Below are positions 1-12,669 of a stretch of 64,000 bases of DNA, piece after piece. Source of the stretch: Emydura subglobosa (Eukaryota; Chordata; Testudines; Chelidae); NCBI GenBank assembly GCA_007922225.1, contig ML679966.1, forward strand, positions 54,804,742 to 54,868,741. The letters run 5' to 3'. The position numbers and the translations under genes are program-made. Within the stretch, counting starts at the first letter, position 1. Every line of letters starts with the position of its first letter. The notes under the pieces are model-generated. The model was given only the letters and a program-made list of their open reading frames with translations. It did not search any database and was not told the DNA's origin.

Positions 1-3000
1 CTGGAAAGTAATGCTTGTGCTGTCAGAGGCTGGCAGTTTCAGGGAGCTGATCCACAGCAGGTATAGACCAAACTTCCTCATGTTAAGAGCAGGTGACGAG
101 TTGCCTCCCAACCCGGAGTACCCCTGGGGATCATCAGAATAACACAGTATTTATTTACTGCTCTGTGTTGCAAGAAAACGAACCAAAGCAAAGAGAGACA
201 AACAATTAGAGAGAGAAAATCGTAGTCAGAACATAGTATCTCAAAGAAAAGAAATACCACCTAGAGCCAGAAAATTGTCCTTATGCAGACGTGATAATCC
301 ATCCTTTCTCCACTACTGTTTCACAAAGAGTATCAACAGAGGTCCCTGTACACATCACCATTCCACAGTTCTCTGTTGACCAAAAACCTTTAGGAGTAGA
401 CTATCAGTTTACAATCTACTGTGAGTAGAGGTAGGAGGAAATAGTGATTTTGAGAAGTTCCCTTGCTGGCTCCCTCCTTGTTGCAGGGAGGGAAGTAATT
501 CCCTACTAGTCTAAATCAGTAACAGAATATGCTTTCTCAGCATCAACTCAGCTGCCCTGGCTGGCGCAGTGGGAGGAGGGGAGTCAAGGTTTCACTCATA
601 TCTTGCTTCCTTCCACTTCTGTGGGTGGGGGAGTAGCAGTCCTACAGAGAATAGGCAATGGAGAAGTGTAGTGGTGCATTTCAGTCTTTTATTACCCTTA
701 TGCAAACACACAAGGCAAACCACAATTTTGTCCTTAACTGCTAAATAAGAGCTTTGGTTTGGTAAGCCCCAATACAAATAATGCTGGCTGAAATAAAAGA
801 TAAATTCCTAATAAGTTAATTTTTCACTAAATAAGTATGTAGTAAGTTTTTAATGGCAACACTGTATTAAACAGGAGTTTGGTTATAAGTCATTCAGTGA
901 TTTAATAGATAGACAACTTGAACAGAAGACAGTGACTGATTATTCTATAAAGGTTGCTGAAGACTCTAGGTATAGATTCTGAGTTGGTGTAAATTGCGCC
1001 ATAGACAATGGATTGATCAGGAGGTGAAAAATCCTGGACAAGAAAATGATTGAGCTTCTGTAGTTTTCATATTTTCTCAGACCTACTATTTTACCTTCCC
1101 TTCCTCCACTCCACCCTTTTGGTTTGGTTGTTTTGATTAATTCCAGTTCCCATCTATTGTCCCTCTGACTGCTATTCCAATGTCCCTACCCTGTGCTATC
1201 CTATATCAACAATCACCTTCATCTACCCAAACTACATTTGAGTCTAGGTCTGAGTTACATATATGGAGAAAAGGAAAAGACACAGCCAGAGCTGCACAGA
1301 TGTCCCATGTGACAGCTGGCTGCCAAAGACTGGTAAGTGCAGGATGTGATGGCTTGAAGCTGCACCAGTGATGGTTTGAAATGTTAATGGACACTTACTG
1401 TTCACATCCCATGTCAATGGCAAATCTAACACGTCATTTTTAATCCATAGAAACAAACCCTTCCAAAAAAAGAGTTAAAGAAAGCTCAATATATAATGCA
1501 AATTACAGCATTTATATGCACACAATGAGAGTTGACAGACATGGGCAATAGATTAAGTACCTGACTGTGAAGGAGAAGATTACAGGCTTGATTCCTGACT
1601 GACTTAATCACTCTGTTGCTTCTGTGTTCTCAGCCCGTCTTTGGCATTAACTGGGGAGAGGCTGACTTAGGAGGTAAAGTAGCTAAAAGAGAAGACCTTG
1701 ACCCACCAACCCAAACATCAAACAGTCCCATTTTCCCAACCCTTATGTCCTAACAAGGCATGTGGGCCAACAGGCAGCTCCAAAATGTCTAGAAGGTGGC
1801 AGGGGTGCTGAAAGAATTTTTATTGCGGAGTGGGGTGCTGATGATGGAAACCATGTATTTGGTGTTTGTTATTACTACGTCAAGCCAGAGGTTGTAGCAA
1901 CACCCTAGTTCCAGCACCACTGGAAGGCGGTCAGCTCTGACATCTACTTGCCCAAATACAAAACTTACTAGCTTGAATGAAAAATACCAGGACAGCTACC
2001 TTCTTCACAACACCACCCTGCCAAAAGCATTACTCCTATCCATGCATACTTAAATTCAATTGGTCAGATGATAGTATTCTCAAGGTGTACTCCAATTGCA
2101 CAGGTCCAAAACTGAAATTCCAGATAAGGTCCCTTTAACTAAAATTCATAGTTTACATTTCAGAGCTCCGAATTTGAAAATGCATTTTACAGTAAGACAT
2201 TGATCTTTCAGCTGTGCAAAATCACCAATTAAACAATTCCAGAGCTTATCAAAATATGGAAATTACAGGGTCTCATTACAAACTCTATAACAATCAACTG
2301 ACAATGTTTAACACACAGTAGGAAACGTTTAAAATCTGACCTATTGTTTCTACATGTTGTGAAAAAATTCTGAGTACTGTAGATAGAAATCAATAGAACC
2401 CTGTTTTACTGGATTTCAGCTTGCGCTGCTGCTTTCTTTGTGTTTGTTTCTGCTTCTTTATGTAATTCTCCCATTTTTCATCTTATAAATTTTATATATA
2501 AGTATTCTTGCTTCCCTCTGAAAATTGGTTAAGTTGTAGGGAAAGCTATATCCTTTAGTGTTCTGAATATTTTGGAAATTGAATGAAGTACCTCAAATAT
2601 TCAACATACTGTAAACCTTTTCAAACACTGTATTGTGGAGTGAAAGTCTTAATTAAAATTCTGATTATTTCTTTCATAATTATAAATCTAGAACAATGGG
2701 ATCTCTGCTTCTTTTGTTGTTACACCATTTGATTTTTGTACATTACATAAGGCTTTTATCGTTCACTTTATATTAACACTCTCACATGGCAGTCTTTCAT
2801 GACTTATTCTAACACATTTCTTACTCTATGTAGCTCACTTTCTCTTAACAGTTACTGTGGTCTCTGGAGTCCGTCAAGTTGCCATGGACTATCCTGCATT
2901 CAGGTACTGTCATTTTAATAACTTGGAATCTGTTTTTCACCTTGGAATATATCCTGTCTTTCTTTTTATTGATCTTTTCTGAGTTGATATTTTCTGACTT

Positions 3001-3856
3001 TCCCCAGGTGGTATAGTTCACTTACATTAGGGGATACACGCTGATCAGGTATTTGGTGAACTGCATGAAGAGATGCACACTAGGAAAAAGCATATCTGAA
3101 ATAAATTTTAAATATGTATTGCAACACCTTAAACTGGTCAGGATTTATAGTGGATAAACTCACTGAGTTTGGCTAAACTGCTACTAAAGGAATGTAGGGA
3201 CTTATGCAAAGCCCAGTCAGATCAATAGAAAGACTCTCATTGAGTTTTGGATCAGGCCTTTAAAATGACAACAGCTAAGGAAGATGAGAATATGCAAAAT
3301 TCTATAGTATGTAAAGGGACATTTTCAGATGATTATGTAATATATGTCCCTGCAAACATCCACATTGCGCCAGTCCCAGCATCTGGCAGGTAATTAGGTG
3401 GGTACTGCAAAGGATACTAGTTTGATTTCCTCTCCTCAGCTTTTGCTACATTTGAGGAGATGTGACTTCAACAAAATAAAGAAAATACAAATAGATAAAC
3501 TGAGAGGTAACTTGCTGAGTCAGTTTTATTCTAAATTAAGGCATAGTACTTCAGTTACTGTCACTACATTGTTAACACATCATTACCACTCAAGTACCTA
3601 GGGAATTGCAATTTCTGACTAAAACTATAGGAAATAACTGATACCACTGCACATAAATGTTGCCTATTAATGGTAACTTCTGTAACTTACTGTGAAGTAG
3701 TGCAATGAAATTGGTACCTGTTATGTCTAGATAGTACCTAAACTCCTAATAAAACTTTTTTCAAAAATCTCTCCTCTGCACTTGGTATTTAATATGTCAC
3801 ATTAGCTTCTGGATTCACTGCAGAGTTGTAAACGATATACAAAATGAAAACTCATT
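1..3856. other. Intergenic stretch without a recognisable gene
   Basis: I see no exon, RNA gene or clear LINE reading frame here. Open frames are short (70 codons or fewer) and overlap on both strands without a recognisable domain. A segment around 1540-1640 has the feel of an old MIR/L2-type fragment but is too eroded to call. Confidence 0.5.
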
Positions 3857-6515
3857 ACAATGGCCATACTGGGCCAGACCACTAGTCCATCTAGCCCAGT
3901 AGTCTGTCTTCGCACAGTGGCCACTGCCACATGCTTCAGTGGGAATGAACAGAACAGGGCAATTACGGAGTGATCCATCCTCTGATGTCCAGTCCCAGCT
4001 TCTATCAGTCAGGGATTTCGAAACAGCCAGAGACTAGGGCTGCATCCTTGACCATCTTAACTAATAGTCATTGATGGACCTGTCCTCCATAAACTTATCT
4101 AATTCTTTTTTGAACCCAGTTATGGGTTATGGCTTTCACAATATTCCCTGGCAATGAATTCCGCAGCTTGACTATGTGTTCTGGGAAGAAGTACTTCCTT
4201 ATGTTACTTTTAAACCTGCTGTCTGTTATTTAATTGGGTGACCCCTGGTTCTTGTTATGTGAAGGGGTAAATAACACTTCCATCTTCACTTTTTCCATGC
4301 CTTTCATGACCTCTAGCATATCCCGCCTTAGTTGTCTCTTTTCTAAGCTGAATAGTCCTAGTCCTTTTAATATCTCCTCCTATGGAAACTGTTTCATAAC
4401 CCTATTTATTTTTGTTCCCCTTCTCTGTATCTTTTCCATTTCTAATGTATCTTTTTTGAGATGGGGTGACCGGAATTGCATGCAATATTCAAGGTGTGGA
4501 TGCACAATAGATTTAGATGGTGGTATGATCATATCTTCTGTCTTATTATCTATCCTTTGCCCTATAGTTCCTAACATTCTGTAAACGTTTTGATTGCTGC
4601 TTCATATTAAGCTATTGTTTTCAGAAAACTATCCATGATGACTCCAAGATCTTTTTCTTGAGTAGTAACAGCTAATTTGTACGTGTAGTTGGGATTATGT
4701 TTTCCAATGTGCATTACTTAGCAGTTACCAACTTGAATTTCATCTGCCATTTTTTGCCCAGTCACCCAGTTTTGTGAGATCCTTTTGTAATGCTTCACAG
4801 TCTGCTTTGGACTTAACTATCTTGAGTGATTTAGCATTGTCTGCAAACTTTACCACTTCACTGTTTACCCTTTTTTTGAGATCATTTATGAATATGTTGA
4901 ATAGCACTAGTCCCAGTTCAGATCTTTGAGAGACCCTGCTATTCACCTTTCTCACAGAGAAAACTGACCATTTATTTCTATGCTTTGTTTCCTATCTTTC
5001 AACCAGTTACTGATCCATGAGAGGACCATCCATCTTACCCCATAACTGGTTACTTTGCCTTTGCTGTGGGGCCTGGTCAAAACCTTTCTGAAAATTCAAG
5101 TACACTATATCCTTGTCTACATGTTCATTGACCCTCTCAAAGAATTCTAATAGATTGGTGAGGCATGATGTCTCTTTACTAAAACCATGTTGCCTCTTCC
5201 TCAACATATCATGTTCAGCTATGTATCTGATAATTCTGTTCTTTACTATAGTTTCAACCAATTTTCCTGCTACTGAAGTTAGGCTTACTCTCTTGTAATT
5301 GCCAGCATCAGTTCTGGATCCATTTTTTAAAAAAATGATATCTTTGGGGGATGCTGCTACTGCTCTATCCATTGTGAAAAATGACCATTTATGACCACCC
5401 TCTGTTTCTCGTCTTTCATCTACTTTCATCTAGTCTTTCAGCTACTGATCCATGACAGGACCTTCCCTCTTATCCCGTGACTGCTTAGTTTTCCTAAGAG
5501 CCTTTGGTGAGGAACCTTGTCAAAGGCTTTCTGAAAGTCCAGTATACACTAACTCCACTGAATCACCCTTGTCTATGTATTTGACTCCCTCAAAGAATTC
5601 TGATAGATTGATGAGGCATGAATTTCCTTTACAAGAGCCATGTTAACTCTTCCCCAATATATTATGTTCATCTGTGTATCTGATAACTCTGTTATTTACT
5701 ATAGTTTCAACCAATTTTCCTGGTACTGAAGTTGGGCTTACTGGCCTGTAATTGCCAGCATCAGTTCTGGAGCCTTTTAAAAAAATTGGTATTATATTAG
5801 TTACCCTCTAGTCATCTGGTACAGAAGCTGATATAAGTGATAGGTTACATATCAGTTAGTAGTTCTGCAGCTTCATATTCGAGTTCCTTCAGAACTCTTG
5901 GGTGAATATCCTCTGGTCCTGGTGACTTACTATTGTTTAATTTATCAATTTGTTCCAAAACCTCCTCTATTGACAACACAGTCTGGAACAATGTCACCTA
6001 ATAAGATGGTTCAGGTGTGTGAATCTCCCTCATTACCTCTGCAGTGAAGACCCTTCAAAGAATTAATTTAGTTTCTCTGCAGCATCCTTGTCTTCGTTGA
6101 GTGCTCCTTTAACACCTTGATCATCCATTGCCCCACTGATCATTTGCAGGCTGGCTGCTGCTGATGTATTTTTAAAAATATTGCTGTAATTTTTGTGTCT
6201 TTTGCTAGTTGCTCTTTAAATTCTTTTTTGGCCTACCTAATTGTACTTTTACACTTGATTTGCCAGAGTTTATGCTCCTTTCCCTTTTCCTCACTAGGAT
6301 TTGACTTCCAATTTTTAAAGGATGTTTTTTTGCCTGCAATCGCTTCTGTTTAGCCATGGTAGCATTTTTGGTCCTCTTACTTTTTTTTTATTTGAAGTAT
6401 ACATTGAGTTTGAGTCTCTACTTTGGTGTTTTAAAATAGTTTCCATGCAGCTTGCAGGCATTTCACTCATGACTGTTTCTTTTCATTTCCATTTAACTAA
6501 CTACCTGGGAAATGG
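3857..6515 (-). mobile_element. CR1 LINE, 5'-truncated, with duplicated RT segment
   Basis: The minus strand carries the 3' untranslated region and C-terminal reverse transcriptase of a sauropsid CR1. The 3' end lies at the left, with the antisense phrase gggccagaccactagtcc near 3871. Two RT pieces can be read. The frame at 4740-4955 has the block LFNIFINDL, then FADN where active CR1 copies have FADD, so a catalytic aspartate is lost, then the SKADCEALQKDLTKLGDWA block. The frame at 5007-5429 has the earlier AGKLVETIVKNRI, QHGF and VYLNFQKGFD blocks. Many stops and frameshifts make this a dead copy. The part about 5009-5342 recurs at about 5444-5790, so the RT region is present twice in tandem. 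The right edge (about 6515) is where similarity to remembered CR1 sequence fades. Family assignment is from recognition, not a search. Confidence 0.9.
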
Positions 6516-6541
6516 AAGTGTCAGGTTAAAGTACCTTTTGT

Positions 6542-6570
6542 TGCTGCTGCTGCTGCTGCTCCTCCTCCTC
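6542..6570 (+). repeat. (TGC)n(TCC)n trinucleotide microsatellite
   Basis: Six TGC units run directly into TCC units just beyond the 5' break of the adjacent CR1. It is a short compound microsatellite with no sign of being coding. Confidence 0.8.
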
Positions 6571-8640
6571 TATTTTGTGCAGAGCCCAGGCTCATATGTG
6601 TGCTCTAAAGCTTCACAGCATGCCTACTGGATAAGTCCTCACAGGTGAGATAGGTAGGGAAATGTCTAGTTTCTGAATCCCACTGAGGGCTAGGCAGAAG
6701 CTAGGTGGCTGGTATCAGGATTTAGGCAGTTGTGTATGTGCACACCAACAGGAATTTAGGTTCCTAGGGGACTTTATGAGCAGAAACATAGGCACCTACA
6801 GGGTAAGGTGTTACCTGAGTGGGGTTCTGAGGATCTGAATTTTGGACTTAGGTCCCTAAATCCTGTTGTGTAACTAGCCCATAGATTTATTATGTCACCA
6901 AAGAAATAAGCTAACAAAATATACCATCTTATTATTCTCTGGATTTATTACAAGTCAATTTATTCACTACCAAAAACACCATTAATGAGAGAAACATTTA
7001 ATTCTATTCTTTTTCTGGTACTAGAATAGAGCTGCGTATGCAGTGGACCATTATAGCCATAAAAAAGAGGGACCACACAAAACTAATTATTTCCATGAAA
7101 ACATCCTGAGGTAATCATTCTCTGCTATTTATTCTGAAGCTAAATAGATTTAGTAATAGGATTTAGACTCAGTTTACTCCTCTCGACCACAAATATGTTC
7201 ATAGTTTAAGGACAATCTATGTTAAACCACAAAAGAACATTAGGTCCTGATGTATGTCCACATTAGCTAAATGGAAATGGAAACTTGTGTAAGAGAAAAA
7301 TAATAAATGTGAATTTTCAGATTTAACTGATTGTCCAGTGAACACATTGTAGTTGCAGAAAGACAGATTGTAAACCCTTTACTTAGTGGCACTACTCATG
7401 AGAGTAACTGCCCATCAATTAAAAAAATACAAATAATGGATTTAAAATTTTCTTTAAATATAAAGATTTTGAGACAAACTAGCAAAGCATAACACAGTTT
7501 CCAAACATGAGGTGGGGAAGGCAAGCAAACGGCTTAGAGTAAGAGCCAAAGGAGTGTAATTTTCTTTTCAGTTCTTTCATAATTCCACGTAATGCTAATG
7601 TGAGCTGCGCATGTGCCTTTATATGAAAATATAACCCTCAGTTTCAGACCTAACTTTCTTGTTTCTGTATGTTTGTATCTCAACCATCATGCTACCTGCT
7701 GTATTAAATGTCTTTCTGGAAGAGATAGCAAAGCGTTAGATAAACAAATATAAGGAAAAACATTGTATGCAAAGTAATAAAATAAAAAAGACCAGATTTA
7801 TCCTTCTTTTAACTCTATTGACTTGGTTTACAGGTAAAAAAAAGAGGTCCATTTTATTGGTTAAATTCATGTAGTGTGAAACATGTACATTTATATTTAG
7901 TAACAGTCCAATCTATGAGACAAGTCTATATAATGCTAACACAGATGTGTCACAAAATATTTTAAATAAGAAATACAGACTTTGAAGCAGAAAAAGTTAA
8001 TCAAACACTGGAAAATTAGGATGGCTAGCTTCTTTTATGTTACCTTTAGACCATCTCCTAACATAATGGGAAACTCATGATCATGAAAAAATAAATGTTA
8101 TAGTACGTGATGCTATTTCAATGTTTCTTACTTAATTTGCTAACTTTTCCGCATCACAACTTTTCCTTACCTGATGCATTCTGGTAATTCAGCTAAGTAA
8201 TATCTTTGGAATGTTCTCCATTGGAATCCAGTATAATAATACTTAGAATGGACATCCCGTCTAGCTGAAGCCGAATCACTATCAGAGACAGGCCGAAAAT
8301 GCAAAATCCAGATTTCAAGCTCTCAGAGTTTGGGGTGGTTTAGATATGGCATTTGGATTAAGCCACTATTGATATAGCGCTATTTGTGAATTCTGGACCA
8401 GCTCTGGGTTCAATTTCGAAATACGCAGTGCCAGTCCCATTTTGGGTTGCACAGAGGCCGGGTTTGATTCTGGCTTCTAGCACATTTCCAATCATAATAG
8501 GAGAAGGAATGAGCGGGATGCATTATTTTGCTGCTTACAGTTGTCGACCTTTAATCCCTGCCCACCTTCCTTCTTCTGAAGTCATAATTTACTTACTTTG
8601 GCTCTGGTCCTGAATTGTGATCCTTGCAGGTGAATCCCTG
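6571..8640. other. Intergenic stretch without a recognisable gene
   Basis: No exon-like frame or complete transposon is seen. Longest open frames stay under 80 codons and carry no recognisable motif. About 6720-6880 has phrases such as TAGGTTCCTAGG and TTAGGTCCCTAAATCC like those in short palindromic sauropsid elements, too weak for a separate call. Confidence 0.45.
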
Positions 8641-8705
8641 GTATTGAGCAGAGCCCCACTTACTTAAATGGGATTCTGCCTGGGAATAAGGGCCTGTATC
8701 CATAG
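8641..8705. repeat. Short sauropsid repeat of the AATGGGATTCTGCCT type
   Basis: The text CCACTTACTTAAATGGG followed by ATAAGGGCCTGTATCC resembles a small dispersed family built around a 'same month, same sign' core of CACTGACTTCAATGGG type. Copies of similar wording lie near 15530, 20515, 36890, 40675 and 42550. Family name unknown. Confidence 0.35.
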
Positions 8706-8849
8706 ATCAAATTGTAGGATAGGGACCTTAGTGTATTAAAATATACTGATCATATAAAATAAGCTTCCTGGAAAGGAAGCTGGGGAAAGTAGAAGTTAAT
8801 GATTAAACAAATTAGGAGTGGAAAAAGAGTAGAAGTGATTGAATGATTG

Positions 8850-10255
8850 ATTGATTGGTTTGCTTGTTTTTGTTTGGCATATACAACCGATCAAGCCAAG
8901 CCACAATGTTCTTATCAATGACATTCAAGGCATGGAGACCTTCAGGAAGTTGAATCATTTTGCAGTCCTCAACAATGTGTGTCATGGTGTGTGGCTGCCC
9001 ACATCAACATAGTGGACTGTCTCTAAAACATCACTGAAATTCTGCTATAGCACAAATTCCATGTCTGCTATAAAACTGGTTCAGAAGGTTCCATTTTCTT
9101 TGTGGTAAATCAAACCCAGATTGAGGTTGAGTGGGATCTGAGACAAGATATTTGTCACTTTTTCTGTGGACCATGAAGCTTGCCACATATCCTCTATTGT
9201 AAATTCCTTAGCTGGTACACTTATCCATAATGGGCATCATGAGGACAGATGGATATGTGGTGGATTAAACAAGTCTTTAATGAATGCTCGATGTGGCAGT
9301 TTCATCATGAGCTTTGCTACGCTTTCCTCTCTGTGAATACTGGATGAAGCAATATTGCAGAGAACCAGTAACCATGGTAAAGGAGTAGATTTAAGTGTGC
9401 CTGAAATAATACACAGGGTTGAATTTAGTTGCACATCAATCGTCTTTGTGTAAGATGAGTGAGCCCATCCTGGAGCACAGTATTTTGCCACTGAATAACA
9501 CTGCCACACCTGAAGTGCGTAATATTTGGGCATTGGCTCCCCATTGGCTCCAAGCAGGTTGTTGTGCATTTTTACCTTAATTGCTGACTTTTTAAGATAG
9601 TTGCAATATGTGAAAATTCTATCCAACGTAATGCCTGATAGACCGAGTGTAAATCATGCTTTATTCGCTGACCATTGCGAACTATAATCAGCTCCCTGCC
9701 CACTTGTGCATGATGTTAGTGGAAGACATTTGGCACAGTCTTACTTCCACTTGGTATCAGGTGTCACCGATAACAATAATCAGTCATAGCCTCCATATCT
9801 GCATTCGGAAAACTCTCAAGTATGTCAAAGGCGTGTGAATGAGTGCCGAGACATATGTCATCTGCATAAACAAACTTGCGAGACCCAGTATATGGTAGAT
9901 CATTTAAATATAAATTGAATAACATTGGAGATAATACTGATCCTTGTGGGAGACCATTCTTCTGGTGCCTCAAAGCACTTGTTCTATCACCAATATGCAC
10001 GTGGAAATAGCAATTTCTCAAAAATAGAGTCATTGCACTTACTAACCAACTTGTCATAGTTCTAGACAATTTCACCAAAAGGTCTGTGTGCCAAACCAAA
10101 TTGTATGCTGCGGTCAGGTCAAGGAAAACTGAACCAGTTTTCAGCTTATGTTGAAATCCATTTTCAATGAAAGTTGTAAGTGCCAGCACTTGATTGCATG
10201 TACTACGACTGCGGCAAAGTGGAAATGGTGAGGAAACACTTAATTTTAAACAGTG
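8850..10255 (-). mobile_element. Non-LTR retrotransposon (jockey/CR1 superclade, not CR1), RT with intact YADD
   Basis: Minus-strand remnant of a LINE of a different clade from the CR1 copies. The frame at 9764-10189 (141 codons) shows RT blocks in order: QVLALTTFIE just upstream, VFLDLTAAYNLVWH (block A, catalytic Asp), GLPQGSVLSP (block B), and FVYADD (block C, both catalytic Asp present). After a frameshift the frame at 9237-9626 continues with the post-RT region (SVAKYCAPGWAHSSYT, then LISGTL-like IISGTL). Further toward 8880 the C-terminus is readable in pieces, including the cysteine-rich TMTHIVEDC-like end. The 3' end at about 8850 has a short (CAAT)n tail on the element strand, as expected for some non-LTR elements. 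The clade is inferred from motif wording; a CR1-related L2-like clade is the alternative. Dead copy. Confidence 0.75.
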
Positions 10256-11940
10256 TATTTTTTCCGAAGTTAATAAAAAATCCTGACAAATATTGCTTTT
10301 ATCCTGACGTGTAAAACCTCATTAACTACCTGACTGTCCAGATGAAAAACTAACAGGTGGCAAATATATACCAGACAGAGTTAATCTTGTAGAAAGCCTG
10401 GGAAAATGCGTGGTAAGAAAGCTTCCTGTGGGAGAGTATTTCTGGGGATTTTCTGTTTGAGATCTGTTAGATCAATTTAAAAAGTCTGTCAGATTGTACG
10501 TCTTAATTAATATAATGATTTTGAAGATTAAGTTCCTTTGCAAAGATGTTATTAAAAAGTTTTAATATATTGTTTGTTTCAAAACCCAGCACAGTTCCTT
10601 CAGTGTTTTTGCATTAGCAAGGCATGTTTATTTGAGAGCATCCTGGGTCAATAGTATTCATTGTTCAGAGCACTTTCTTCTGTGGTCAGTCTTTTTGTGG
10701 GGCCTTTCATTTGCATAGCATATTTATAGAGTTCAGTGGTTCTGCTGCTGGCGATTTAGAGTTGGATGAGTCACACTGTGAAGTAGGAGAGGGTGAAAAA
10801 AAATACAGAGAGAGAGAAATATTTAAGCTATGACTGCTGAGAGAGACATAAAGTAACGTAGTACTAGTATGTATTACTCCTCTATGGAGGTTTAGGAGCT
10901 CTTAGTATTTAGAAGCTGCTTGTCCAACCACAAGTCGAACAAACATCCAACTCTTTGCTACATTTCTAATGTGAAACAACAGATCCAGTCAAGTTCACTA
11001 CATTAAAAGAGACTTCCTACAATATTAACTCAGTTGTTACCTATGCATTCCTTAGGGATAGAGCCTATTAGTTATGAACTTAATACTGTGTCCAGTTTGG
11101 GGAAGGGCTAAATTTGGAATTGTGTATTTGAGCTGCTACTTTCTTACTATTTGGAAAAAATCTGAGAACAGGGAAAAATTATACATTGTTGCCTCTAATG
11201 TTCTAGAATTCAGCTGTCTTTTAAGTGTGGAGAAAGATATTTTGAAAACCCTTCAGAGAAGTGCTAGATCTGAATGCAGCCTTTGCATCATTACAAAATT
11301 GAGATTCTACATGAGATTTGCTGTTGAGGCAAAGTGGGGAGGGCTAAAGTTGCTTTAAACCACTTTTGCAGCCTCCTGATTCTGGACTATTCCTGGAGCC
11401 AAAGTGAATTTAAACTGCTGTGGGGGCCTGTCTCAGTGATAGCAACCTCGCTGGGTCACACAGCTGCTTGGAACCTCTGAAGTCCTACATAGCAGTGACA
11501 CACCTGCCCCACCCTGAGCCACACCCATTGCACCAGGGTTTACCTGGGAAGATAGCCTTTACACTTCTCTGTCACTTTTACCTGTTATAAAAGGGCCTCA
11601 GGAGGGTAAGAATCTGATCATCTATGTGTAATGCTCTTCAAAGCTCTTTTAAGGCATAAGTCAGAAGCAAATTTTGCATTATACAGATTATAACACTTTT
11701 GGCCTACGGTGAGCAAGAGTTTACATGCTGTAAGACATACTCTGTAATAAGTGGTTTGTATTAAACAGGTCATTTACTGGTTTCTCTTCCTATGTGTGCT
11801 TCTTCAAAATGTCTCTGATCACTTTATGAACAAGCAATGAGACATTGCTCTATAATGTGTGCTAAATTGTGCCTTTATATATGAATGTGTGTGTGTCGTT
11901 TTTTGTCTTCCAAAGACAAAGTTTGACTCCTTAATATGTT
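10256..11940. other. Intergenic stretch without a recognisable gene
   Basis: No supported gene. The 94-codon plus frame at 11074-11358 has no motif, no start context and no partner exon. About 11370-11630 reads like an eroded dispersed repeat (phrases such as CACCAGGGTTTACCTGGG), but I cannot name it. Confidence 0.4.
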
Positions 11941-12057
11941 CATAAATTGGGCCGGGATCCTACAAACACACATGTGCCTAACTTTACACACTGTAAGTAG
12001 CCCCACTGACTTTAAGTTAAGCATGTGTGCAAGTGTTTTCAGAATAGGGGCCTTAAT
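11941..12057. repeat. Palindromic short element (AAGCATGTG type)
   Basis: The left arm reads ATGTGCCTAACTTTACACAC and the right arm GACTTTAAGTTAAGCATGTG, roughly reverse complementary around CCCCACTGAC. The outer ends GGGATCCT and AGAATAGGGGCC also pair loosely. This matches a palindromic, MITE-like family common in sauropsid genomes. A related half-copy lies at 22021-22060. Confidence 0.55.
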
Positions 12058-12539
12058 AAAAAATACCATGGCAGTGTTTTCTTTATATGATATGTTTCCT
12101 TCCCTATACATATCCAGTTTGTGTGCCGATATATAAAAATCCTTTTTAATGGAAATCATGCTGTTTTCTCAATCATATTATACATAAAACCCTTGATATT
12201 AATGGTTACTGATAATAAAATCAGTCCTATGCCTGAAGAAATTATAGGTAAAAGTTTCAAAGTTATATAGGCACTCAGGAACCTAAGTGTCATTGAAAGT
12301 CCAAGGCACAGTGTAGGCAAGCCAGAATGTAAATCTACAACACACTAGCCTGCCACACAATAACTGGCTGTGTGATGCTGGGTGCTGTGCACTAAATGTT
12401 CTATAATGTATTTTGACATATTTCTGTTTGTAACAGCAGTAAGTCAACAATGTGATGCAGTTGCAAACTAATATTCTGAGCTGCTCTATTCAGTGGATCT
12501 CTGCAAGAATCCAACACCTGCGAATAGAGCAGGACAAGA

Positions 12540-12665
12540 ATATTATTGTTGTTTATTTATTTGTATTATTGTAGACCTGGGAGGCCCAGTCATGGACCAA
12601 GTTCCTATTGTCTTGCGTGCTGTACAAATACACAACAAAAAGTTCCCTAGAGTTTACAATTTAAG
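12540..12665 (-). mobile_element. L2-like LINE 3' tail
   Basis: Reverse complement of the L2/MIR-type 3' end: TATTATTGTAGACCTGGGAG, then GGCCCAGTCATGGACCAAG, then TGCTGTACAAATACACAAC, ending in a TTTACAATTTAAG phrase. The plus-strand version of the same module is at 22060-22186. Confidence 0.6.
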
Positions 12666-12669
12666 TGGA

